64,000 nucleotides of DNA from contig JAUTDP010000008.1 of assembly GCA_033439795.1 (NCBI GenBank), positions 2,914,001 to 2,978,000 of the forward strand, written 5' to 3'. This document shows positions 50,576 through 61,761 of the stretch, piece after piece. This DNA comes from Sordaria brevicollis (Eukaryota > Ascomycota > Sordariomycetes > Sordariales > Sordariaceae). The position numbers and the translations under genes were made by a program. Positions within the stretch are counted from its first letter, which is position 1; each line of letters starts with the position of its first letter. Below the pieces are notes generated by a model. That model had not been told where the DNA came from. It saw only the letters and a program-made list of their open reading frames with translations, and did not search any database.

Positions 50576-53029
50576 GCGTGAAACGCGCCATTTATTTCCC
50601 GACTGGGGTCTATAGCCAATCGTACCTTCCCTAATAAGAAATTCCACTATTTTATAATATATTATTACTTAATAGTTACTAGCAAAACTATATAATAAAT
50701 AAAAATTCTATTCTCTATATCGAAGTACCCTTTTTTTTTCTTTTTCTTTACCAAAATAGTATAGAAATAAAGTTATTCACAATTATTCTCCTTATTTAAT
50801 ATCGGTTTCTCTTTATAATAAATACCCTAATTAAGGTAATCGAACTAATACTATTTATTCTTCCTATAAATAACGATTTTATACCTCCTATAACTATATA
50901 TAATACATATACGTAATAAATTCTTTACTTTAAAAATAGCTTTACTTTACTTCCTTTTCTAGTAATTTATTACCTTTTTAACTATAGTACAAATATATAT
51001 CCTATACTATAGGGGCTTTATTACCTTTGCCCAATAATACTCCCCTCTATCTTTACGCACAGGATATTTAACATCCCAATCCCTTATTTTATAAAGCCTC
51101 TAAACCGTAGCCTTAGTACCAAAAATATACTAAAGTTCGTTAATTAATTAAGTATAAAAATCTTAATATTAAGTATTAAATATAATTTTAAACCAAATTC
51201 TATATTTATTAACCTGTTAAATTAAAAATATATTAATAATAATAACTTCGAAATAAAAATCGCAAAATAATATTATTTATAACCTTCGTCGATAACGATA
51301 CTTATACGTATTATTAACGTAAAGCTAATTATTAATATCTACGCTATTTATTTCTCTATTATATATTTAAATAACTTTTAAGATTTTTATTATTATAATG
51401 CCTAAATCGCTAAAAATATCCCTTATTATACTTTTCTTCGTTAATTACCGTCGTTTAATTTCTTTATACTTTATACTATCCCTATTAAAATTAAATTAAA
51501 TAAATAAAAAGTAAATAATTTAATAATTTTTAATTATTTAAAATACTACGCTATTATTAACCTTTTAATAAATACGTCTATATAAAATTATCTCCTTCTT
51601 ATTTTTTAAGTCCTTTAAACTTATAAATTCTTTAAAAATACGGTTTTTATAAATTATACCGGTAATAGCGATATTATAAATACGAAAATAATAAACCAAA
51701 TTAATATTAACGAAAAATTTATTATAAAAGACGTAATAAATCGATAATAATAGAAGAAGAGGGAATTTAATAATAAAATATACGATTAAAGTTTAAATAT
51801 CTTTAAATTTACCCTTATAAATATTAATATATATTATTTTACTATAATATTATATAAAAAAGATATTATATTTATATAGCGATTAAAATTAATTATTCTT
51901 TTAATATTATTATAAAATAATTAACAATAAAAATAATTATCTATAACGATTACTTATATTTTAATACCTATATCGGTAAATTTACCGGGGATAGTTATTA
52001 TAATAATATTCTTACTAATATAATAAATTACCTTTTTATTAATAGTAATATTTTAAAGAGGCTTACGAATTTCGCTACAAACCCTTATAATATATTTATT
52101 AAATATATAAATCCTCTTCCAAAAATTCGTTAACGCATTAAATTCCCAATAGTAAAAACGGCGCGTTAATATTTTAAACCTAAAGAAGGGTATTTATTTT
52201 ATAATAGAATACTATAGGTAATTATCCTTCTCCTTCTAATATAATTTCAAATTCAATTCAATATAAAACCCAATATAAATAATAATTATTATTATTATAT
52301 ATAATTCGTTAATATAATAAGGGATTTATCTTTTATCGCAGGAATTAGGGTTTTAACTTCCTCTATATTATATTACCTACTATTAATTAATTAAAATTAC
52401 CCATCTCTCAATAATTTCGCGGGGAAAAAATTTAAAAAAGAATTAAAGTATTATAAAAAGATTATACTAAATTTAAAAATTAAAATAATTATTTTAAAAA
52501 AGTTCGAACGGCAGTAAAGAATCGCTATTAATTATATTGGATTTATACTATTATAAATTCGAAGGCTCGTAATATATATCTTAATCGCTATCTATATAAT
52601 AATTAATTAAAATTTAATAGAGAAGGATTATAAACTTTATTATTAAACGTAATATTATCGATAGGGCTAAATAATCAAAGAAAAAAACCTTTAATAAAGA
52701 GCTCCTTAACGTACTAAAGGGGGTTAGTATAATTAAGCGGTTAATACTCTTCTTCAATATTTATAAAATTAATAATCCTTTTATCGAATTCTATTTGCGT
52801 TAGCTACGTATTACCCGAATTCGGGTTATTTATAATTACGACGGTAGCGTAAAGGAAAAGTACCGCAGGTTAGATAAAAAAATATACGGTATTCGGGTTT
52901 TATTTAATTTTATACATTAAAATTAAATATTTCTAAGTAAGAAATATCGCTAAGGGAACGTTGCGTAGGGTAGCCTTAGCGTACCCATGAAGTATATGTG
53001 GGCCGGGAAATAAATGGCGCGTTTCACGC
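50576..53029 (-). mobile_element. piggyBac-like DNA transposon, RIPed
   Basis: A 2454-bp element with perfect 26-bp terminal inverted repeats (GCGTGAAACGCGCCATTTAT...), flanked on both sides by TTAA (50572-50575 and 53030-53033), the invariant target duplication of piggyBac elements. About 40-60 bp at each end are unmutated and the interior is RIPed. The minus strand carries a long transposase-like frame. The inverted repeat continues 6 bp outside TTAA (ATCTCT / AGAGAT), so the original target was probably palindromic. Confidence 0.75.
51200..52250 (-). pseudogene. piggyBac-like transposase, RIPed
   Basis: A minus-strand frame running with few interruptions from about 52200 to 51300; stops are at former Gln or Trp codons. 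Readable parts include 'TIPGKFTDIGIKI.VI', then an aromatic-rich 'YFFY.LFYN' segment, later 'FRIYNIAITGIIYKNRIFKEF' and 'LKNKKEIILYRRIY'. This resembles the fungal DDE_Tnp_1_7 pattern: 'PNKP...GFKIW.LA..GY', then 'LR..GI.A.GT.R.NR..P', then 'LK..WG'. With the TTAA duplications it supports piggyBac; the motif match alone would be weak. Confidence 0.6.
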
Positions 53030-53033
53030 TTAA

Positions 53034-56000
53034 AGAGATCTTTCTTTAGGCCTTACAAATCATACACTGTGACCGTAATAATCTTCCCTCGCAGGAATAC
53101 CCACAGCTCCTACGTAGTTATTCGTTTCACTCTTTTTTTTTTTTTTTTTGAGAAGGGGCAGAGAGCCTACTACAGATGATAGAATGTGCGGCGCGGACGA
53201 GAGGGAGAAGAAGAACCACCGGCCGTTTGTCCAACACCTATTAATGTTCCATTGAGTGGTGGATACTGTCTGACTGACTGCTGACTGACTGGATCAAGGG
53301 TCTGAAAATCTCTTGTGTTGTACCACCGATGTTGTGATGTACGTACATATCTATTCCTTATTGTCTCAGTCCGGTCGGCCGGTTGCTCGTCAATATGCGA
53401 TGAAGAGGATGAGAATTACACCACAGTAATCTCAGTCTTGGTTAGCTCTCGCCTGGCATGTTACGCAGATTTATCCGTCGTATCCAAGACAAGCTTTTTT
53501 TTTTGTGCCTGTATTCACTTGCTTCTTTGGGGATTGACGGCAGTCTGTCCGAGTGTCTTTGTGTAAGGTGTATGTGTGTCTCTGGCCCAGGCAAGGATTT
53601 GTGGAAGAGAACATTTCGGGGGCGTGCCTGGGGGGAAAAGAGAGGGTCGGCATACCCCGAACCATCAATTCACCACTATATTCCTCGTTCTCTTAGAGCT
53701 GATGGAAAACGGGTAGGGGTGAGATGATTCACATAGGGTCTAACTGACGGATACTGGTGTTGGAAGGTCTGAGTGCTGAAGCTGAAGCTGAAGCTAGTAT
53801 CCCGAGGGGCAATAAGCCCAACTCATATTTTTACTATCACGGTATTTTGAATGGTAATGAGAAAGCGCCCGTTAACCCAATAGTAGCAACAGCCGGCGGA
53901 ATAACATTTGTTTTTTGGTGGTAGCCGATGAGATGCTATCATGGGGTTCCTTGCGATGTACAAAGCAAAGCTGGACTCCTAAGATCTCGTATGCCACACG
54001 GATCATGCGCCTCACAAGCCGGCTGGCTGGTTTGATAATCATCAAGCTTCAAGGGCCGGGGCCGTCCGAGCCTCTTGTGTTCCTTGTGCTGTGTATGTCC
54101 GTATTCTGTGTTCACGTGTTACCGAAAACAAGGAGAAAGAAGAGCAACAATATTCTCTTTTCCTACTGAGTGTCATTGGAGGGATCCTTAAGTAAGTTAC
54201 AATGGCATTTTTACTGAGCGCCCAGCTATGTTATGGAAGATCTAAAGCAGTTTGAGGTTATCATCCAGCCGGTTAGCCAATTTGACACTTCTTTCTGCTC
54301 ACGCCTTAAAATCGCGCGAGACTTCCGACTCAAATCAGCCCAGATTCAGAACCACTGTGTCGCAGTAGTGTCACTTTGTGTATTACCCAACATTCTCTAC
54401 AATACAAGTAGGCCGAATGCCATCTAGGGACTGACTACCTTACCTAGGTTTTGTTGGGCTTGTGCAACTCGAATAGACATAAAGGGGGGTCAAGTGGGTA
54501 GACGGAACTCGTTCCTGGGGGTTCACCCTTTGTCGACGGGCGTATCTTGCTCGTTGTTAGTGTAATACTGCCTTGCTGCGTCGTCTTCTGTGATATACTC
54601 ATTCCAACTTCCGTTCTCTCCTGCGTGTTAAAGAATTTCCCTTTCCTTCCCTGGGAAAATCCATTGCTCATTTCTTAAATGGTAGGCAAGCTAAAATCCA
54701 CTGCAAGAACGAGATGTCGGATCAGAATCACTGGCAGTCATTCGAACCGAGGCGTTCCTTCCCATTCTGTCTCCTTGGTCCGTTCCTTCCCTTGCAGCTT
54801 CAAAAACACCAAATTACGCTGCAAATTTGGTTAAGCGCAGAGGCAAATGAAGGGGCAAGAACGAGGCAAGGTCACTTTCTTCTCTTTTTCTTCGAAACAT
54901 TTTCGGGATACCAGGAACAGGAAAGTCAAAAAGAAAAGATCGAGCGAGCCTCATCAATGGAAGTCATGGCATCAGTGTTTACAATAAGAATGTTGATAGG
55001 CACACAGTCTCAACCAAAGGCCTAATACCATCCATTCGAATGTTGTGGCTACACGACACCAGCCGCCCCGCCCTTCCTCTGGTTCTCTGTTTCTTCTACT
55101 GTGTAGATACATGCCACTCTTTCTCTCCACAATATCGACTCTCCAGTAGATACTTCCAAGTAAGAATACAAAGAAGTCTTGAAAAAAGTTGGGGTTGCGA
55201 GATGAATGGGTCAGGCTGTCTATTGGTGCCCCTTTTCCCTTCCCTTCCCTTTCCATCCCGTCTTCTCATGATAGGTATGTATGTAGGTGAGTACAGCATC
55301 AGCAGCTGCTTGACTCTCTAACCACCCTCAATCTGTCTATTGGCAGCCATGGACATGGAATCTTCCGCGATATGGGACGCTGCCGTCCTACGTGAGCTAT
55401 CACGTCGCGTCGCGCTTTTCTTTAGGAGTGTCTTGAGGTCAAAATGGCTCCTCCGAGATCGGGATTCGGAAAGCACCAGAATCGGGAGTTCGGATTCTTC
55501 AATCTAACAAGCAACGAGAGCTTTCTCGTCCGCCGTCATGATCTACCATATTCACGATGACCAACAATGGTGTTGAGGCAAAGGTCTAACGGGGAAAATC
55601 GGCTCAGTGGCAATTGCAGGCAGCATTCCCTAGACTTGTGGCCGTTGGAGATCGACCATCTCTAAAGCCAAGCCAAGATTTTTCTTTACACATTGGTAGA
55701 CAAAAAACCGTTCCATTCTAAAGCACGGTGATGCCATTGTGTAACCTCTTCTTATGCAGTCGATCCTTTCCGGAACAAACGATATTAGACAGACAGACCC
55801 ATGCAATGCGATGAAGATCTGCTGCTTATACGACTCTGCTATCGCTGTGGTTTCTTTCTCTTCTCCTCTTCAAACACCTTGGAGTGTTCCTACTTGGTCG
55901 AAGTATCTTCCGGGCTTTCTGGGCGGCGTTTTTTTAGGTACTGAGTAGAGAGAAGGGAATCAACACAACTGTCCACAAAGAAAAGGGCTTGCTTCACTGT

Positions 56001-56200
56001 TGTATATATCCGTTGCAGAGAGTAGAACTAGCCATTTCCCACCATCTAGCACCACTTGTAACCAATATTTTGTATCCCCAGAGTACTACAGACCAAGTGG
56101 TAAAAGAACCCACAACCTTGACTGACAAGAAAACTTCCCAACTTTTGGGTAAGTAGCACTTTTGGATTGTGGTAGAGCATATGAGTTTCTCTCTTGACTG
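53034..56200. other. unique, gene-poor interval
   Basis: Normal-composition DNA with a 17-base T run (53133-53149), short AAGCTG repeats near 53775, and only short ORFs without recognisable domains. No gene is supported between the piggyBac element and the 5S rRNA gene. Confidence 0.5.
56178..56184 (+). promoter_or_regulatory. TATA-like box of the 5S rRNA gene
   Basis: CATATGA with ATAT at about -30 to -27 relative to the 5S start at 56209. Neurospora 5S genes are known to need an upstream TATA element at this position, in addition to internal control sequences. Confidence 0.6.
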
Positions 56201-56208
56201 GAATAATC

Positions 56209-56327
56209 ACATACGACCATACCCACTGGAAAACTCGGGATCCCGTCCGCTCTCCCATAGATAAGCCAGTGAGGGCCAGACTAGTAGTTGGGTCGGTGAC
56301 GACCAGCGAATCCCTGGTGTTGTATGT
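56209..56327 (+). rRNA. 5S ribosomal RNA gene (dispersed, variant type)
   Basis: A 119-nt gene starting ACATACGACCATA and ending GTTGTATGT, transcribed by RNA polymerase III. The ends pair as helix I (ACATACGAC with GTTGTATGT, one wobble). Internal conserved blocks include CCCGTCCGCTCTCCC, AGTAGTTGGGTCGGTGACGA and CCAGCGAATCCC. Helix II pairs as CCCACTGG with CCAGT-GA-GGG. Compared with the common Neurospora 5S type as I remember it, helix II bases differ on both strands while pairing is kept, so this looks like a divergent but functional isotype rather than a pseudogene. In Neurospora 5S genes are scattered singly, not in tandem arrays. A T-run terminator follows directly. Confidence 0.9.
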
Positions 56328-56333
56328 TTTTTT
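56327..56333 (+). terminator. RNA polymerase III T-run terminator
   Basis: Seven consecutive T at the end of the 5S gene; a longer T run follows at about 56340. Confidence 0.75.
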
Positions 56334-56831
56334 CGCAATTTTTTTTTTCTCTCTATCCAGAAACACTCGAGAATGTTTATGGTAGCCCTCCTCTTTATTT
56401 TTCTCCCATGGTAGATGGTTTTGTTGTTGTATTGGTGATGTGTGTGTACAATCGAGGGTGAATGTAGTGGATAACATCATGGTGGCTGCGAGTTGGGTGT
56501 TTCGGCGTAGATATGTTGAATGATACAAGGAACTCAAGTTATCTAATCTACTGTCTGGAAAAGCTCCTCCTAAAATATAATGTTATCGAACGTGGTAAGA
56601 AGGCGACGAGTAGAATGTAATGGTGGTGTAGCGATTGAACGATAACTTGCATCCTCTATAAACCGTCTGCCCAGTTACTCCCACCAGTCTGGGAACCACT
56701 TATGCGATACCGATCTAAACTCCGTTTTGTTCTTTAACCAATGTACTCGTAACATTTTATACATAACATAAACAAGCCTGTCCGTCGTTACTGTACATGA
56801 CATGATACCTTTATACGCCATCGTACACTTA
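56334..56831. other. intergenic between 5S rRNA and carboxylesterase
   Basis: About 500 bp, with a T run next to the 5S gene and otherwise ordinary sequence that probably includes the 3' UTR of the esterase. ORFs crossing the 5S gene are spurious. Confidence 0.5.
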
Positions 56832-59791
56832 TCATAGCTTTGCCTTTGTCCCGTTACCCTCACCAGAGTAATACCTCCCCAACTCCTCTCTACTCTTTCC
56901 CAACCCTTCACTCAGCTCTATCCTGTCCCACCAAAACCGACAAGCCTCCAACAAGATCCCATTCATAACCTCTTCCTTGGCTGCCGTGCCAGGACTACTA
57001 CCGCCCGCCCGCTCGTTATTTCCTTCTCCTAAGACGATCATCCTACCCGTTCCTTCTGGTACCTTTTCATCATCATCATCATCATCACCGCTCAGTTTCC
57101 CGAATGATGCCCATGTGGCCTTCCTCTTGCCTACTTGTTGTCCATGACCTGCCCCATTGACTTCGTCCCCAAACGGCGACTTGAAAAGCGGCCACTCTAT
57201 CTTGTCTTCACCATCTTTCCCGTTTGTCTCCACCGTAACCTTCTCCCCAGCCACAAACCTTCCCCAAGCGGCATTCATCCCATCCGCCACCTTTCTTAAT
57301 CCCTTGCTCTTCCCCGGTGGCCCAAGAGACCTCAAAAAGTCCATATCATGCGCCACCACGGGCGCTTCATCGGCGTGGTTGGCTACGTTCCAGTGACTAC
57401 CCGTGGCCGCAAAATGGTACACGTGCACCGGCAGGCCGGCGCTGCTCATAAAGTGCGCCGTCTGCAACACGGGGCAGATGTAGGCGTAGTGGCTGTAGGC
57501 GGCGTCGAGACGGGCCCACTGCGCCCCTTGACCGGAAGGAACAGAACGGTACGGGCTGTGGGAGTTCGTGACGGGGTCCGGGTAGAGACGCTCGAGGGCG
57601 GTGAGGTCGTCGTCGCTGAGGGTGGGTATGAGAGTCTTGAAGAAGGAGCGGAAGTCGTCGTTGGTCTTGGCGTGGCCGGGAATGAACATGGCGCCTTCGT
57701 TGGTGTTGAAGCCAGTCAGGATGGGGATGCGGAGGTGCTTGCCTTGGCGCCAGGAGGTAATGGGGAGATCGGGGATCAATGTAGGAGTAGTCTCGCTGTT
57801 GCTCTTGCTGTCGTTTTGGCTGTGAAGCCCGTCGATTACGGGTTGGAAGGGCCACGTAACGCTGGGTTCGTAGCGGTCCCAGACTTTCTTGGATGCTCTG
57901 ACGATGGTCTCGAGCGGAAGTTTTCGGAGACGATCAAAGATTTGATCCTCCGGCGTGCCGTCGACGCCAGCAGCGACGAGAAACTCACGGAACTGCACCA
58001 GGTGACGAGGGTGGTTAGGGAGCAGGACGGCTCTAGCAGTAGTAGCACCGGACTCTAGGATGGCTCGCTGAAAGGGTGCCGGGGTCTCCTTACGGGCGTA
58101 GTACATGATATGGTGCCCAATCTAGTGAAGAAAGGGATGTCAAGTCAGCACGAGTTCCCCGTGATGTAATCCACTTATCATATGTGCGAGATTCAGTACG
58201 CAAGAGCAAGCGAAGAAAGAAAACATACCGAATGCGCACCAGCACTGAGTCCCATGATAGTGACATTATCCGGGTCACCCCCAAAAGCCTTCACATTCAC
58301 CCTAACCCACTCCAGCATCATAGTTTGATCCCTCAATCCCAGATTCAACAACTCTTCCTTCGCCGTCAACGCTGACGGGAGGAACCCCAGTGCGCCAACA
58401 CGATAGTTGAAGTTAATGCCAATCATTGGGGCATCAGCCCAAGCAATGAAGCTCGCCATGTTGCGCTCCACACCCATGCCCCCATTGAATGCACCTCCAT
58501 GGATGTAGACAACCACGGGCAGCAACCACGGTCGCTTGTTATTGCTGCTGTCTCCCTTTTCCATCCCATCATCGTCGACAAGACCTGCCGGCCTGTAAAT
58601 ATTGGCGTTCAGACAGTTCTCCCCGAACCCACGGCTTACGATTCCTCCTATGGGACAATTCTCGCCGAACTTGACAGCTTGGAACGTCTGATCGGAATCC
58701 GGCAATGCCTTGGGTGGTCGGAATCGGTTTTCTCCTCCGGTCGTCTGAGCAAAGGGAATGCCGCGCCATGCTTCAATGGCCTTGGGAAAGCGGTACTCGA
58801 CAGGCAAGTTGACGCCGATGTACCGGCCTTGGCGCAAGGTGACTGTCGGAGCAGATGCGGCTGTGGTAGCGCCGGGATGTTTAACTTTGCCCATGGTGGT
58901 GGTTACCGTTAACAAGGTGTTGGACGGAGAATGCGACGCGTCCTTGGCGTCTGCAGTCTGGGGCGTCGAAGTTGGGACCGAAGGGTAATAAGCTGCGGAC
59001 GAGTTGGAGAAGGACGAAGCAGCCGAAGGAGAATAAGCAGATGTGGACGCAAGACCTAGCTCGAGATCCGGGTCAACTGATAAAGTTATTGCCTTGGTAC
59101 TACCACCACTTTCTGCCTTGCTGCCACCGTCCTTGTCGCCGTAGTTGCCGTGTTGGGCGGTACTACTCAGGGTGCCTTTTTCCTTGGAGGAGGAGGAGGA
59201 GGAGGAGGAGGAGGAGGAGGAGGAGGAGGAGGAGGAGGAGGAGGAGGAGGGAATGGCCCCATCTGGATTCGCAAACGAGGGGGCGGTGCGGCCGTTGGCA
59301 TTATACCGGTAGTTGTATAGGCAGACTAACAGGAAGCCAATGATAAAAGCCCAAGCGGAAAAGAACATCATCTTTTTGGGTAACTTCTTTATTAGCCGGG
59401 AAGGCCGCCGCCGCATATACCGGGGCTTCTCGTCATCACCACCAGAGAGGAGGGGAAGATGCGGAGGCGGCGGGCTCCCACTTCTCAGCGACGTTGGAGT
59501 CGAGCTTCCGCCCGCACTGCTGCTGATGCTATGACTGCTATCACCACTAGCTCTTCGGGCCGTGGATGATGCTAGGAGCGGGGTGCTATCGTTACCGGGA
59601 CTGCCCCATTTCAGGATTGGCGTTGGCGGTTGGGGTTCCCCATTTTCCACTGAATCGACATCGCTGACAGCGGCGTCCGCAGTGGATGTTTCGTCTGAAT
59701 CCCGCTCCAGGCCAAACTGATGATCGACGCGGGATCTTGTGCCGAGACGTTGGACCCCGTCATGCACAGGCAATCGCGAAGGGCTTGGCAT
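56832..59791 (-). CDS. type B carboxylesterase family protein with N-terminal membrane anchor (two exons)
   Basis: Exon 1 is 59791-58229, the intron 58228-58122 (107 bp, GTATGT...CTAG), exon 2 58121-56832; predicted about 950 residues. Residues 1-140 are a Ser/Pro-rich, probably cytosolic tail. A single transmembrane helix lies at about 141-160 (MMFFSAWAFIIGFLLVCLY) behind basic residues, suggesting a type II membrane protein. A run of about 21 Ser follows (GGA repeat, 59186-59251), then a Ser/Thr-rich stalk. The carboxylesterase (alpha/beta hydrolase, COesterase) domain starts near residue 320: oxyanion HGG at about 431, nucleophile Ser516 in GLSAGAHS, Glu663 in FNTNEG and His770 in NHADEAP complete the catalytic triad. 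The intron falls in phase 0 directly after GLSAGAHS. An acidic loop (six Asp) lies near the C-terminus. The substrate is unknown. The start is the first ATG of the open frame, in acceptable context. Confidence 0.9.
58122..58228 (-). other. spliceosomal intron of the carboxylesterase gene
   Basis: 107 bp. The donor GTATGT follows the codons for GAHS. The acceptor CTAG precedes ATT GGG CAC CAT, restoring the family pattern GAHS-IGHH. The frame is kept (phase 0). Confidence 0.9.
59186..59251 (-). repeat. (TCC)n coding microsatellite
   Basis: About 21 TCC codons (GGA on +) encode an uninterrupted poly-Ser stretch in the extracellular or luminal stalk of the esterase. Confidence 0.9.
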
Positions 59792-61761
59792 CGCGACTCT
59801 TGTGTGCGAAAGAAAAGCTTCTCTTGACGTTTGATGGTCGTTTTCCGATCTCTCCGCTGGTCTTTAGGTCCAACGCGCACTTCTTTCCTCGACTACAAAT
59901 CGCCCATGTTGCTGTCACTGTTCAGCTGCTCCTCGGTGATTGCAGTCGGGATGGTCTAGATGGCGCGAAAGGTGAATTATGAGGGGGGTTGAAGATCTGG
60001 TTCGAACTCGAGTGTTTCTGGCTTTGGGGGTTTGAAGATACCGCGGGACTGGAAGACCCTTTGAAGAAAAAAATGCTTCCTAGTTGTTTGAGAGCAGAAT
60101 CATATGTTGGAGGCGTAGATTCAAGTATGGATGATTTCTGCGTTTCGGGCGTCGATTGGCGTTTGAATGCACGGGCAGCGAAGCTAAGGTACTGTATGAT
60201 GCGAATGACTATGACGATGAGTGTCTGTCAGAATTGAAACCGAGAAAACAAAGAATGGAGGAGAGAAAGAGTGGAGGAAAAGTATGAAGGAGCGACGGCG
60301 ACAACGACGATGCCGCAACTGAGTGATAAACCTCGACCGGGCCAGGGAGCAGAGGACCTCTGCAAAATTCAAAACGAGCAAGAGACGTTGTTGGGAGTTA
60401 TTGGGAGCTGGTGGCTCAGCTCAGCAACTGCTCGCCGAGCTGTAACTTTTCGTGCTTACATCGGCCCACAGTTCCCTACCCGGTTTCGGTGCTGCATTCA
60501 TTAGGTAGGCACCTTGCGCTCTTTATCTAATATAGAATATGCATTCAGTGGAAAGGAAGGCGGGAAGAAACAGGAACGGGAAAGCTTGATCGAACGCCAG
60601 CGCATGCTGCTGCGCATCCAGGCCGCCCGTACCTGACGAGCTGACCAACAGCCACGAGCCACTGTGACAAACAATGCAAGCCTCAAACGCCAATGACAGA
60701 TATAGGAGGTGGACATAGACGATGGACGGATGCTACGGACGCCTCGGCCTGCCTTGTATCTTTGGAAATGCCAGCAGCATGTTGGAAACGGGCGTTAAGA
60801 GACGACAGCGAGCTGTCAACAGACAGGCGGGAGCTCGAGATTGGGTTACTCTGGGCCCGATACGCTGCGACATCAATCGCCTCAGGTAACCTTGACTCGC
60901 TTACTCCGTCCCTTTTTTGCGGTCGGCGCGTATCACAAACTTGTGCATGTAACAAGATCAAGTCTCGAGTCTCCTTTGGGAAGGTATGCGAGACAGATCA
61001 AGTCCAGGCAATTTCCTCATGACACCTTCTGTGTCGTTGTCGTCTTAGCTCATGATATGCATCGACCCCGGCAAGGTTCTCAAGCGCCAGTGCTAATGTT
61101 CATGTTGATTGTTCCTCATCTCATTCTATTCTATCTATTACCAGCGTCACCTCATATCATAAACACCTGGGCTAAGCTGAGCTTCCAATAAAGTAAAGAT
61201 AACCCCACCAAAACGCGCTCAAAATACCAAGTGGCGAGCTGACCGGTGCGTTTGTGTGACAAACAGTTGCTGCGGCGTACGAGAAGAACCCAACGGCCTG
61301 AAGCCGAAAGACTCGTTACCTCTTCCGACAGCTCAACCACCCTATCCTTCAACGAGAGTCCGTTTAACCACAAAGCAAGTGATCGGATGTATCCGGAGAC
61401 GGATCGGCAAGTAAAGGCCCTTCGAAACGTCGACGAGAACTCGATGCCCCAAAGAAATATTGATGGCTGCCATGATAGTGCAAACAAAGCTTGGTAAAGA
61501 AGTAAGAAGACAAGCTAGGAAAGCGGGCAAGAGAAAACCATGATATCGCCGGTAAAACAGAGAGAAAGACAACTTCCCGCAAACATACTATGCAACCTCC
61601 CCATGAAAATGCTCACGCAAACCATAAATTCCAGGCCACAAAAAGAGACGGAACATGCAAAATGGAATAAAAGGCTGAGCCACAACTCCGCGTCAACACG
61701 AGTAATGCAAACCGTCGTCCACTCTGCTGAAATGCCGAACCCATCGTGCAACCTTACATTT
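59792..61761. other. intergenic, probable esterase promoter and 3' flank of the next gene
   Basis: About 2 kb without a recognisable CDS. The esterase (minus) reads away from it. The gene at 61762-64000 (minus) ends at its right side. Short ORFs on both strands have no domain. No specific promoter motif is assigned. Confidence 0.5.

Noticed and set aside
50566..53039. hAT or Mutator element
   Set aside because: No 8- or 9-bp duplication is present; TTAA on both sides and the internal frame fit piggyBac better.
60000..60014. B-box-like GGTTCGAACTC
   Set aside because: No A box or foldable tRNA around it on either strand.
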